This document shows, one piece after another, positions 1 through 5,967 of a stretch of DNA of 29,736 nucleotides. Source of the stretch: a virus; the IMG/VR virus record IMGVR_UViG_3300033571_005825, positions 1 to 29,736 of that record; one strand, written 5' to 3'. Positions within the stretch are counted from its first letter, which is position 1. Each line of letters opens with the position of its first letter. The position numbers were made by a program, and so were the translations under genes. The notes beneath the pieces are model-generated. The model saw only the letters and a program-made list of their open reading frames with translations, was not told where the DNA came from and searched no databases.

Positions 1-1
1 A

Positions 2-79
2 AACTCAGAGGTTAAGAAAATAAAAAAAGTAGATCTTGACTTTTGGATTAGTAAAGGATATAATAAAGGTAGAAAATAA
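2..79 (+). CDS. 3' end of an unidentified gene (partial)
   Basis: An open frame enters from the left edge and stops at TAA 77-79, giving a 25-residue C-terminus that is rich in lysine and ends in KGYNKGRK. The stop is followed at once by the Shine-Dalgarno of the next small ORF, so it looks like the end of a gene in the same plus-strand operon. In T4 the genes upstream of 33 are rnh and dsbA, but this tail is too short for me to assign it to either. Confidence 0.5.
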   Translation, partial: NSEVKKIKKVDLDFWISKGYNKGRK

Positions 80-89
80 GGAGAACTCA

Positions 90-200
90 ATGTCAAGACA
101 TAATCACTGGCTTTGGAATAGTTCTTTCGTTAATGCGATTCATCAAAAACTACTACGCTTGACTTCTTGGATCTGGAAAAAACAGAACCATAATCACTAA
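90..200 (+). CDS. 36-aa basic, Trp/His-rich small protein
   Basis: ATG at 90 follows a clear Shine-Dalgarno AAGGAG (78-83) with a 6-nt spacer, and the frame stops at TAA 198-200. The product is 36 residues, begins MSRHNHWLWN and ends KKQNHNH. It has four Trp and five His residues, several Lys/Arg, and no membrane segment or known motif. Its stop overlaps the AAGGA that serves the L,D-transpeptidase start at 210, so the two are probably translationally coupled. It could be a leader peptide rather than a functional protein. I recognise no family. Confidence 0.5.
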   Translation: MSRHNHWLWNSSFVNAIHQKLLRLTSWIWKKQNHNH

Positions 201-209
201 GGATATATT

Positions 210-614
210 ATGCGCCTATTGTTGATTGTTGCCGCTGCAGTTTTATTTTCAACTTCAGCGTTTGCAGAATATCATGTTGTTGTTTCAAAACACCATCAAA
301 CGATGAATATTTACGAAGATGGCGAGTTAATCGAACGTTGGCCAGTTTCTACTGCACGTAGAGGTTATTATACGCCAGTAGGAACTTTTCATCCTTATTC
401 TTATCAACCTATGCACTATTCAAAGAAATTCGATAATGCTCCGATGCCTCATTCTATTTTTTTCAGCGGAGGTTATGCTATTCATGCTACTCCGCACGTT
501 GGGAACCTTGGCCGACCTGCCTCTCACGGATGCGTTCGGCTTAGTCCTTCTAATGCTGCTACTCTTTATAATATGACGAAAGGTGTATCTACTACAATCT
601 CTATCAAGGAATAG
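210..614 (+). CDS. Secreted L,D-transpeptidase (YkuD family)
   Basis: The 134-residue product starts with a typical Sec signal peptide (residues 1-19, MRLLLIVAAAVLFSTSAFA). The mature part is a minimal YkuD catalytic domain: a K-HHQTMNIYEDGELIERWPVS core strand region, H92, and the active-site block SHGCVRLS with catalytic Cys108. Known family members cross-link meso-diaminopimelate residues of peptidoglycan in the periplasm, attach proteins to it, or, rarely, act in reverse. No LysM or substrate-binding module is present, so the enzyme is about as short as the fold allows. AAGGA (199-203) supports the ATG at 210. It opens a small operon leading to gp33, gp59 and gp32. Role in the phage is inferred: wall remodelling during infection, lysis or exclusion. 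Function class is confident, biological role is not. Confidence 0.88.
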   Translation: MRLLLIVAAAVLFSTSAFAEYHVVVSKHHQTMNIYEDGELIERWPVSTARRGYYTPVGTFHPYSYQPMHYSKKFDNAPMPHSIFFSGGYAIHATPHVGNLGRPASHGCVRLSPSNAATLYNMTKGVSTTISIKE

Positions 615-618
615 TTAT

Positions 619-804
619 ATGGAACAAAATAAAGAGTCTTACACTTATTCACACGCTAGCGCAGTAATGTGGTCATTACAACAGGAATTGAATAGGCATA
701 AGGCTCGAAGATTAAATGATAGTCATATACAACAATATCTCGAAAAGAGAATTGCCGAATTGAAGGAATATGAAAAACAATGCTTAAAAATTCAGGCTTC
801 GTAG
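619..804 (+). CDS. 61-aa helical protein upstream of gp33, unknown function
   Basis: I take the ATG at 619, which lies 4 nt after the transpeptidase stop and has AAGGA at 606-610. A farther ATG at 583 lies inside the transpeptidase and has no Shine-Dalgarno. The 61-residue protein is hydrophilic and probably all helical, with a charged C-terminal half (YLEKRIAELKEYEKQ) of coiled-coil character. Its last 25 nt overlap the start of gp33 at 780, suggesting coupled expression. In T4 the slot before 33 is occupied by dsbA, a small DNA-binding protein, but I see no sequence resemblance strong enough to claim it. Confidence 0.65.
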   Translation: MEQNKESYTYSHASAVMWSLQQELNRHKARRLNDSHIQQYLEKRIAELKEYEKQCLKIQAS

Positions 805-998
805 AGGAAGTAGAAAAACTCTGTCGAGATAAAAATATAGAATATATCGATGCTGTTGTTTTCTGGTGTGAGAAAAATAATCTGGAAATTGAGACTGCAG
901 CATACTGGATTAAAAAAGACCCCGCCATGAAATCCAAGATCCAGGCAGAAGCAGAGAATATGAATATTTTAAAAAGAGGAGCCAGACTTCCTATATAA
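780..998 (+). CDS. gp33: Late-transcription coactivator gp33
   Basis: The 72-residue protein resembles the conserved core of T4 gp33, the coactivator that bridges RNA polymerase (beta flap) and the sliding clamp at late promoters. The matching stretch runs from FVEEVEKLCRDKNIEYIDAV through FWCEKNNLEIETAAYWIKK to IQAEAENMNILK, comparable to the YLEATTAFLEENSIPETQFAKF region of T4 gp33. The T4 protein is about 112 residues, so this is a short version without the N-terminal extension. It ends in a hydrophobic RLPI that may replace the T4 clamp-binding tail. Synteny supports the call, because 59 and 32 follow. Start ATG 780 has GAAGGA at 762-767, a rather long spacer. Assignment rests on similarity recalled from the family plus gene order. 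Confidence 0.75.
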   Translation: MLKNSGFVEEVEKLCRDKNIEYIDAVVFWCEKNNLEIETAAYWIKKDPAMKSKIQAEAENMNILKRGARLPI

Positions 999-1001
999 AT
1001 A
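994..1001 (+). promoter_or_regulatory. T4-type late promoter TATAAATA
   Basis: An exact TATAAATA overlaps the gp33 stop codon and ends 28 nt before the metallopeptidase ATG at 1030. This is the canonical T4 late -10 element recognised by the gp55 sigma with gp33. An 8-mer of only A and T will also occur by chance a few times in a window this AT-rich, so position is the main support. Confidence 0.55.
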
Positions 1002-1029
1002 CTACGTTCAACCATTGTTGGAGGCGTTC

Positions 1030-1539
1030 ATGCGTATAAAAACAATAGGTCGACCATCGCATGTATCTGTAAATATGATAAAAAAAGCGGCTTACTTTTA
1101 TGGAAAATATCTTATTGGAGGCGGCAAATTATTCAATAATATCCGTTTGACAATCAGATTCGAGAAATTAGAAAACGATGAGGGCGATTATGCGTACTGC
1201 GACTGGACAGACGACAATAATAATTGCAGAGAGTTTTTAATAGGTATTGACCGTGTTCTTTCTAAGAAAGAAACGCTTCTCGCTCTTGCTCACGAAATGG
1301 TCCATTTAAAACAATATGCCAAAGGAGAAATGAAAGATATCTGGCGTCCTGTACGTATGGTTAAATGGCAAGGAGAAAAATATTTACACGAAAAAATGGA
1401 TTATTGGGAATGCCCTTGGGAAATCGAGGCATATGGTAGAGAAAAAGGATTATATTTCAAATTTTTGACATACATACAATATGGAGAACCTGAAGAATTA
1501 TGTCGGCGTTCGAAGCATATAAAGAGTATATCGCCCTAA
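1030..1539 (+). CDS. HExxH zinc metallopeptidase (SprT-like)
   Basis: I choose ATG 1030 because GGAGG (1020-1024) sits 5 nt before it; an in-frame TTG at 1015 lies upstream of that site. The 169-residue protein carries a HEMVH zinc motif (H88, E89, H92), followed by LKQYAKGEM. A downstream PWEIEA stretch contains E131 and E133, likely supplying the third zinc ligand, as in gluzincin-type families. The general arrangement resembles SprT/Wss1-like domains, but it lacks an obvious C-terminal zinc ribbon. No signal peptide, so it would act in the cytoplasm or in virions. It is inserted between gp33 and gp59, which are adjacent in T4, and has its own late-type promoter. Its 3' end overlaps gp59 by 40 nt. 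Substrate unknown; a role in processing phage proteins is inference only. Confidence 0.7.
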   Translation: MRIKTIGRPSHVSVNMIKKAAYFYGKYLIGGGKLFNNIRLTIRFEKLENDEGDYAYCDWTDDNNNCREFLIGIDRVLSKKETLLALAHEMVHLKQYAKGEMKDIWRPVRMVKWQGEKYLHEKMDYWECPWEIEAYGREKGLYFKFLTYIQYGEPEELCRRSKHIKSISP

Positions 1540-2075
1540 AAAATCATTTCACCAAAGCAGATTACGACTACATCAAGTATAACGGAAAAACAGGGTTAAA
1601 ATATACTTCTTTCGAAAAACGTAAAGATAAGGTGTTTTTTGAAAAACTATCTAAAATTGAAAATGTGTGCGATTTTCTTGTTGCTAATTTTAGTATTGAT
1701 CCTAAACTTTGGATCCGAGACCTTGCATACTCAGAATCTGCTCAAATAACATATCAAAACTGGAAAAAACGTAACCAGTCTCTAACTTATATCTATAAAA
1801 CAGATTTCAAAAAAATTGTAGAAGAACCAGGAGGGCGGCAACATCCGGCTGCTCTTAGGTTATACCTTGGTAAAGAGATCAGTTTAGAATCTCTTTGTAT
1901 ATTTGCAGTTATGACTAATGCTGTGAAAACTTGGGACTCTAAACTTGAATATGATCCTATTTGGGAAGACATCCGAATGAGGATTGTGAAATATACTCCA
2001 TTCATAAAATTTGAACGTGATAAGATTAAACAAATTATGCTTGACATTATGAGTGATATGGAGTATACTAAATAA
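1500..2075 (+). CDS. gp59: Helicase-loading protein gp59
   Basis: The 191-residue protein matches T4 gp59, which loads the gp41 replicative helicase onto gp32-coated forked DNA. Landmarks are an N-terminal AYKEYIALKNHF helix, then DYDYIKYNGK, and the block KRKDKVFFEKLSK, paralleling IKYNW and KRRDKYFFQKLS in T4. The length is a little below the T4 217 residues. A conserved-looking internal helix block LRLYLGKEISLESLCIF corresponds to the C-terminal domain of the family. It begins inside the end of the metallopeptidase gene (40-nt overlap) and lies just upstream of gp32, its physical partner, as in T4. GAAG precedes the ATG at 1500 by only a few nucleotides. Confidence 0.85.
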   Translation: MSAFEAYKEYIALKNHFTKADYDYIKYNGKTGLKYTSFEKRKDKVFFEKLSKIENVCDFLVANFSIDPKLWIRDLAYSESAQITYQNWKKRNQSLTYIYKTDFKKIVEEPGGRQHPAALRLYLGKEISLESLCIFAVMTNAVKTWDSKLEYDPIWEDIRMRIVKYTPFIKFERDKIKQIMLDIMSDMEYTK

Positions 2076-2106
2076 TGTTGGGTGATACAAATGCCCATCA
2101 TACAAT

Positions 2107-2124
2107 TGTTATACACTGTTATAC
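2107..2124 (+). promoter_or_regulatory. Direct repeat TGTTATAC x2 in the gp32 leader
   Basis: TGTTATAC occurs at 2107-2114 and again at 2117-2124, a 10-bp period, directly before the gp32 Shine-Dalgarno GGAG (2125-2128). T4 gp32 represses its own translation by binding an A/U-rich unstructured leader nucleated by a pseudoknot. The repeats are a candidate operator of that kind, or a pair of -10-like elements. No convincing pseudoknot was found by eye. Confidence 0.35.
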
Positions 2125-2135
2125 GGAGAAAATAT

Positions 2136-3035
2136 ATGGTAGATTTTAAGTCCCTCAAAGCAGCTTCAGGTAAGAAGTCCCTCGAATCCCTAACATCAGA
2201 ACTCAATAAGCTGTCAAGCGGCGAAGGTAAAACTTCGGACGATCGTTTCTGGACGCCAACAGTCGATAAAGCTGGTAATGGTTATGCTGTAATTCGCTTT
2301 CTTCCTCCACCAGCTAACGAAGATGTTCCATTCGTTCGTGTTTTCGATCATGGTTTCCAAGGTCCAGGTGGATGGTATATTGAGAACTCTTTGACTACTC
2401 TTGGTAAGAACGATCCAGTTTCAGAATATAATTCTAAACTCTGGAACTCTGGTATCGAAGCAAATAAGGAAATTGCCAGAAAGCAGAAGCGTCGCCTTCA
2501 TTTTATCTCTAACATCTATGTTGTTAGTGATTCTGGAAATCCTGCTAACGAAGGTAAGGTTTTTCTTTACAAGTATGGTAAGAAGATCTTTGATAAGCTG
2601 AAGGAAGCAATGGAACCACAATTTGCTGATGAAGAAGCAGTAAATCCATTTGATCTTTGGGCTGGTGCTAATTTTAAACTTAAGATTCGTAATCTTGAAG
2701 GTTATCGTAATTACGATAAGTCTGAGTTTGATAAGTCAGGTCCACTTCTTAAGGATGACGAAGAGCTAGAAAAGGTTTGGAAGTCCGAACATTCACTTCA
2801 GGAGTTTCTTGCTCCATCTAACTTTAAGTCATATGAAGAGCTTCAGGCTCGTTTGTCAAAGGTGCTCGCAGAAGATTCTGCTCCGGCCAAGCGTAAGGCA
2901 GCCGAGAATACAGAAGTTCCTTGGCAAGAAGAATCTGCTCCATCTTTTAAGGCTACTCATGCGCCAAAGTATTCTGGTGATGATGAGGATGAAGATGAAT
3001 CTCTTGAGTTCTTTAAGAAACTCGCTAATGACTAA
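2136..3035 (+). CDS. gp32: Single-stranded DNA-binding protein gp32
   Basis: Start ATG 2136 has GGAG 7 nt upstream and begins the family-typical MVDFKSLK. The 299-residue protein has the three-part layout of T4 gp32: a short basic N-terminal cooperativity region (about 1-20), an OB-fold core (about 35-225), and an acidic C-terminal tail (DDEDEDESLEFF) that recruits replication partners. Core landmarks are RFWTPTVDKAGNGYAVIRF, the HGFQGPGGWYIENSLTTLGK loop, and NEGKVFLYKYGKKIFDKL. It coats ssDNA in replication, recombination and repair. The protein contains no cysteine at all, so the T4 zinc-binding His-Cys3 site is absent and replaced by the sequence following GGWYIENS. Transcription ends at the hairpin 5 nt downstream. 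Confidence 0.95.
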   Translation: MVDFKSLKAASGKKSLESLTSELNKLSSGEGKTSDDRFWTPTVDKAGNGYAVIRFLPPPANEDVPFVRVFDHGFQGPGGWYIENSLTTLGKNDPVSEYNSKLWNSGIEANKEIARKQKRRLHFISNIYVVSDSGNPANEGKVFLYKYGKKIFDKLKEAMEPQFADEEAVNPFDLWAGANFKLKIRNLEGYRNYDKSEFDKSGPLLKDDEELEKVWKSEHSLQEFLAPSNFKSYEELQARLSKVLAEDSAPAKRKAAENTEVPWQEESAPSFKATHAPKYSGDDEDEDESLEFFKKLAND

Positions 3036-3039
3036 AATT

Positions 3040-3063
3040 AAGGGGACTTCGGTCCCCTTTTTT
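3040..3063. terminator. Bidirectional intrinsic terminator with UUCG loop
   Basis: GGGGAC (3042-3047), TTCG loop (3048-3051), GTCCCC (3052-3057), then six T (3058-3063), with AA at 3040-3041 extending the stem. It lies 4 nt after the gp32 stop and 1 nt past the stop of the convergent 666-aa gene. On the minus strand the hairpin is followed by TTAATTTT, so it can plausibly stop both transcripts. Confidence 0.92.
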
Positions 3064-3064
3064 A

Positions 3065-5065
3065 TTATCCCCAAGACATATTTTTCTTATAATTTTTCAT
3101 TTCTTCCCAGTGATTACCACCAAGCATACCAGCCCAATCTGGCCACTCAATATCTCCTGGCATATTATAGGCAAACCCTGATTGATTCATATTACTCATT
3201 TTATTTGGTTCTGAGTTTACTGTAGGATTAAAAAACGAACCTTGTGCTTCTTGTACGGTTTGTTCGGCTGCTTGAGAAGATACTGCTGCCTGATTTACAA
3301 CTTGGGTGTTTAACGCTGGCATCGATGGTGTTGAAACCATTTCAGATTGAATTGTAGATGCAATCATTGGTAAAAGCATACCAGCAATTCCACCAATACC
3401 TCCGCCCATACCCATCATACCCATCATATTCATCATTTGACCCATCATATTTCCTCCTGCAGGACCTCCGACAATTCCAGGAGTCATTGGAGAATGTGCT
3501 ACTGGTTCTGCCATAGCTGCTGGGGAAGGAGATGAAGTTGGTGGTGGGCTTGCGCCAACAGAAGGAGTTGCTCCTTGCATTGCTCTTTGTTCTGGCGAAC
3601 CTGCTATTTGATATGTGTCTGGAACTGATGGTGCACCACCTTTTGGTATTTCAGCATGTAAATGGTTACTATGACCAGCTGCAGCATATGGTCCGCTTTC
3701 TCTCCAATAAACTTTATATCCTAGTCTAGTCAATTGTTCGGCTAGTTGATCGAACTTGGCTCCCATAACAGGATCTCTTGCTTCAACATTACCTTCTCCA
3801 AAATTGATGTCAATTGCTCTACCTTCATAATGAGCTTTGCCTTTATGAACTGGTTTTACGCCACCAAATTGAGGATGTTCAGAGATACGCATTCCCATTT
3901 TTTCTAGAGCATGACCAAGAGCAACAACATCACCAGAAGGTAAAGAAGCGCCAACTTGTTCGCCATGTCCATGACCTTCGTGAGCAGCGCCGCTTATTGG
4001 CCCATGCCCGCCTTCTTTACCTATACGTTCTACTCTTGGATCGTTTGCTGATGGAATTACTTCAGGGGTTGAAACTGGAGTTGCTGAAGGTGTTGTAGGC
4101 GCAGCGGCCGGAGTAGTTGGAGTTGTAGGAACTTGAGTTGCTGCTGCAGTCATGGCAGCTTGTCCGCCATGTTTAGAAAAATCTTTTAACCATTTTGCTT
4201 GATATGATTCTGCTGTAACACCAGGATTAGCTGCCTGTTGTTTTGCTGACATACGACCTTGTAGATTACCAGTGAACCATTCTAAAGGAACTTTCGAAAC
4301 ATCTCCGCCTGCACGCTTTAGAATATCAGCGACATAAGCATCAGCAACTTTATCTTGAATTTCTGGAGGAGCATCTTTTGCTCTAGCGTAATTTGTTCCT
4401 ACGCCAGATTTTCTTTGCCAAGTTTGCCAAGTTTCATCAATGAATTGATATGCGCCACTAGCAGAACTTGTTTTTGCTTGCGCTTGATAGTTGTTACTAG
4501 ATTCTCTTTCTTTAATTGTATCAAGAATTGGTTTATTTGGACCGCTGAAAGGTATTGCCTGACTCATACCTCCGCCACCACCAAGCATTCCAGCACCAGC
4601 CATTGCTCCACCAGCAACAGCAGCGCCAATTCCCATTGTAGCTAATTGTTTAGCGAAATCAGAACTTAAATTAGTGATACTTCCTAGCAATCCGCTGCTA
4701 GTGTTATTCATAATATTACGGTTTAAATTTTCAATATCGCTACTAAGAATACGAGTGTTTCTGGTAACATTACCCATTTCAGATCGCATAGAATTTTGTA
4801 TTTCTAAAGATTCTCTGAAAAGAGCGTTTAGACTATCAATTTTATTACCAGTTTGTTGGGATTCTGAAACCATTTCTTCAAGCACATTACGAAGATCAGC
4901 GATATCTTCTCTTTGTGCTTTAAATGTTGTAGAAATATCCTTGACTATTCTAATTAAATTGGCGTTACTGGCATTAGCTGCTTGACGGAATTCTCCTGCA
5001 GTTTCTACTCCAGCACTTCTAATGCTTCTTGATATCGCCGATAATTCTTCCGCTTCTATAGCCAT
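3065..5065 (-). CDS. Tape-measure-like tail protein with lysozyme and M15-type peptidase domains
   Basis: This 666-residue protein starts with a long helical, coiled-coil-like segment (about 1-140). A Gly/Ala-rich hydrophobic stretch (about 141-166) follows, then a transglycosylase/lysozyme-like domain (about 178-300) with likely catalytic Glu188 and the SGAYQF block. After a Pro/Thr/Ala linker (about 310-340) comes a peptidase M15-like domain (about 375-475) with H412 and D419 in AHYEGRAID, plus HLH (H468, H470). The C-terminus has a Met/Gly-rich segment and an aromatic end. M15-type enzymes cleave peptidoglycan peptides. It is the last gene of the minus-strand tail module, downstream of gp26 and its -1 extension, which is the position of tape-measure genes. 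It probably supplies the wall-digesting activity that T4 carries in gp5. ATG 5065 has only a weak GGA upstream. Domains are fairly sure; the tape-measure role is inferred. Confidence 0.75.
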   Translation of the reverse strand: MAIEAEELSAISRSIRSAGVETAGEFRQAANASNANLIRIVKDISTTFKAQREDIADLRNVLEEMVSESQQTGNKIDSLNALFRESLEIQNSMRSEMGNVTRNTRILSSDIENLNRNIMNNTSSGLLGSITNLSSDFAKQLATMGIGAAVAGGAMAGAGMLGGGGGMSQAIPFSGPNKPILDTIKERESSNNYQAQAKTSSASGAYQFIDETWQTWQRKSGVGTNYARAKDAPPEIQDKVADAYVADILKRAGGDVSKVPLEWFTGNLQGRMSAKQQAANPGVTAESYQAKWLKDFSKHGGQAAMTAAATQVPTTPTTPAAAPTTPSATPVSTPEVIPSANDPRVERIGKEGGHGPISGAAHEGHGHGEQVGASLPSGDVVALGHALEKMGMRISEHPQFGGVKPVHKGKAHYEGRAIDINFGEGNVEARDPVMGAKFDQLAEQLTRLGYKVYWRESGPYAAAGHSNHLHAEIPKGGAPSVPDTYQIAGSPEQRAMQGATPSVGASPPPTSSPSPAAMAEPVAHSPMTPGIVGGPAGGNMMGQMMNMMGMMGMGGGIGGIAGMLLPMIASTIQSEMVSTPSMPALNTQVVNQAAVSSQAAEQTVQEAQGSFFNPTVNSEPNKMSNMNQSGFAYNMPGDIEWPDWAGMLGGNHWEEMKNYKKNMSWG

Positions 5066-5068
5066 TTG

Positions 5069-5251
5069 TTATCCGTTGCTTTTCTTTTTAGCTTCCTCTA
5101 CTTCTTTCAAGTAGTTTACCAGCATTTGAACATATATATCTCTTTCAAAAGGTGTCATAGATTCTATTTCACTAATTGAGTATTTATGGTGCTGAACCAT
5201 AGAGAATATTGTCGCATAATAGTTAGATAAAGTATTATGACTCAGCGCCAC
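5069..5251 (-). CDS. 60-aa -1 frame extension of gp26 (tail chaperone/hub assembly; gp51-like slot)
   Basis: The 60-residue frame begins at a GTG (5251-5249) within the end of gp26 and runs to TAA 5071-5069. It reads ALSHNTLSNYYATIF and then KYSISEIESMTPFERDIYVQ, followed by a charged C-terminal helix. No purine-rich ribosome binding site precedes the GTG; the upstream sequence is a run of seven T. The frame is -1 relative to gp26 and the T run forms a perfect slippery heptamer, so it is most likely expressed as the C-terminus of a gp26 fusion of about 294 residues. It sits between gp26 and the tape-measure-like gene, the place of the T half in G/GT chaperones. An independently initiated gp51-like hub assembly protein is the alternative. 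Confidence 0.65.
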   Translation of the reverse strand: MALSHNTLSNYYATIFSMVQHHKYSISEIESMTPFERDIYVQMLVNYLKEVEEAKKKSNG

Positions 5252-5952
5252 GTAAAAAAATCATTTAACGAACACAATACGATTTCGCGATCGTTCCCAA
5301 GCTCGTTTTGATAAATAATTTTATATTCCATTCTAGGAACGTTCAATAAAAAATTTTGAACTTGTTCAAACACTTTAATATTAAGATTTTCAATAAACTC
5401 GTTCAACTCTTCTTTTTTATAATCTTTACTTTCGTAAATCTGATCTTCGAAATAAACAGACTCTATACATCTAATTATAAGTTCGAACATATAATCTTTT
5501 TCTAAATTCAAAAAATCTTTATCGTCATATAAAGCTGCAGAAGGGTATTTCATTATAATACCAGACTGCGGAGTTATTTTTATTTTATTATCCATTTTCT
5601 TTGGATATTTTATTTTTACTTCTTCTAGATTTATATCAAACTCGTAGACTTTTTTGTCCTCTGAATCTCTGTATGAAACCTTAACAATATTATCTACAGA
5701 AACAGAACGAAGTTTTAGAAAAATATATTCTAAATCAAATAATGCTAACTTACTCACATCTAATTTTGGGTCAACAGAACAATTATTTACAACTTGTTTT
5801 ATGGCTGAAAGAATATCAGCAGAATTTTCGCTTTCTTTAGCCATCAAAAGTAGTTTTTCTTCTTTAACTAAAAAAGGTCTAAACTGAAAATCTTTTTTTA
5901 AAGAAGGAACATTTATTTTATAAACAGGGTAATCAATTTTAGGTAATGACAT
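5242..5952 (-). CDS. gp26: Baseplate hub/tail-assembly protein gp26
   Basis: The 236-residue protein resembles T4 gp26 (about 208 residues; Pfam T4 baseplate protein family). It shows the family-typical N-terminal beta region with FRPFLVKEEKLLLMA, then a helical segment with VNNCSVDPKLDVSKLALFDLEYIFLKLRS, written here in two parts because of length limits: VNNCSVDPKLDVS and LALFDLEYIFLKLRS. The C-terminal part ends LNDFFTWR. T4 gp26 is needed for hub assembly but its exact place in the virion is uncertain. GGAG lies 7 nt before ATG 5952. The stop TGA (5244-5242) lies beyond a run of seven T at 5260-5254 that fits a -1 slippery heptamer in this frame. By gene order it occupies the position of tail chaperone G. 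Confidence 0.8.
   Translation of the reverse strand: MSLPKIDYPVYKINVPSLKKDFQFRPFLVKEEKLLLMAKESENSADILSAIKQVVNNCSVDPKLDVSKLALFDLEYIFLKLRSVSVDNIVKVSYRDSEDKKVYEFDINLEEVKIKYPKKMDNKIKITPQSGIIMKYPSAALYDDKDFLNLEKDYMFELIIRCIESVYFEDQIYESKDYKKEELNEFIENLNIKVFEQVQNFLLNVPRMEYKIIYQNELGNDREIVLCSLNDFFTWR
5254..5260 (-). other. Candidate programmed -1 frameshift site T TTT TTT
   Basis: In gp26 frame the minus strand reads GAT TTT TTT ACG TGG CGC TGA, so the heptamer T TTT TTT has the X XXY YYZ form with the correct phase. Slipping back one base gives TAC GTG GCG CTG and enters the 60-aa open frame exactly at its annotated first codon. No downstream stem was evident by eye. Confidence 0.65.
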
Positions 5953-5967
5953 TAATAAACTCCATCA

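Noticed and set aside
2082-2135. Longer gp32 from ATG 2082
   Set aside because: The conserved N-terminus MVDFKSLK and GGAG spacing place the start at 2136; the extension would read through the leader repeats.
3814-4645. Plus-strand frames opposite the 666-aa gene
   Set aside because: Antisense shadows rich in Leu/His/Ser with no ribosome sites; the minus frame has recognisable domains.
5181-5188. CATAAATA on the minus strand, 116 nt upstream of the 666-aa gene
   Set aside because: First base differs from the consensus, it lies inside the 60-aa frame and rather far from the start; possible but unsupported.
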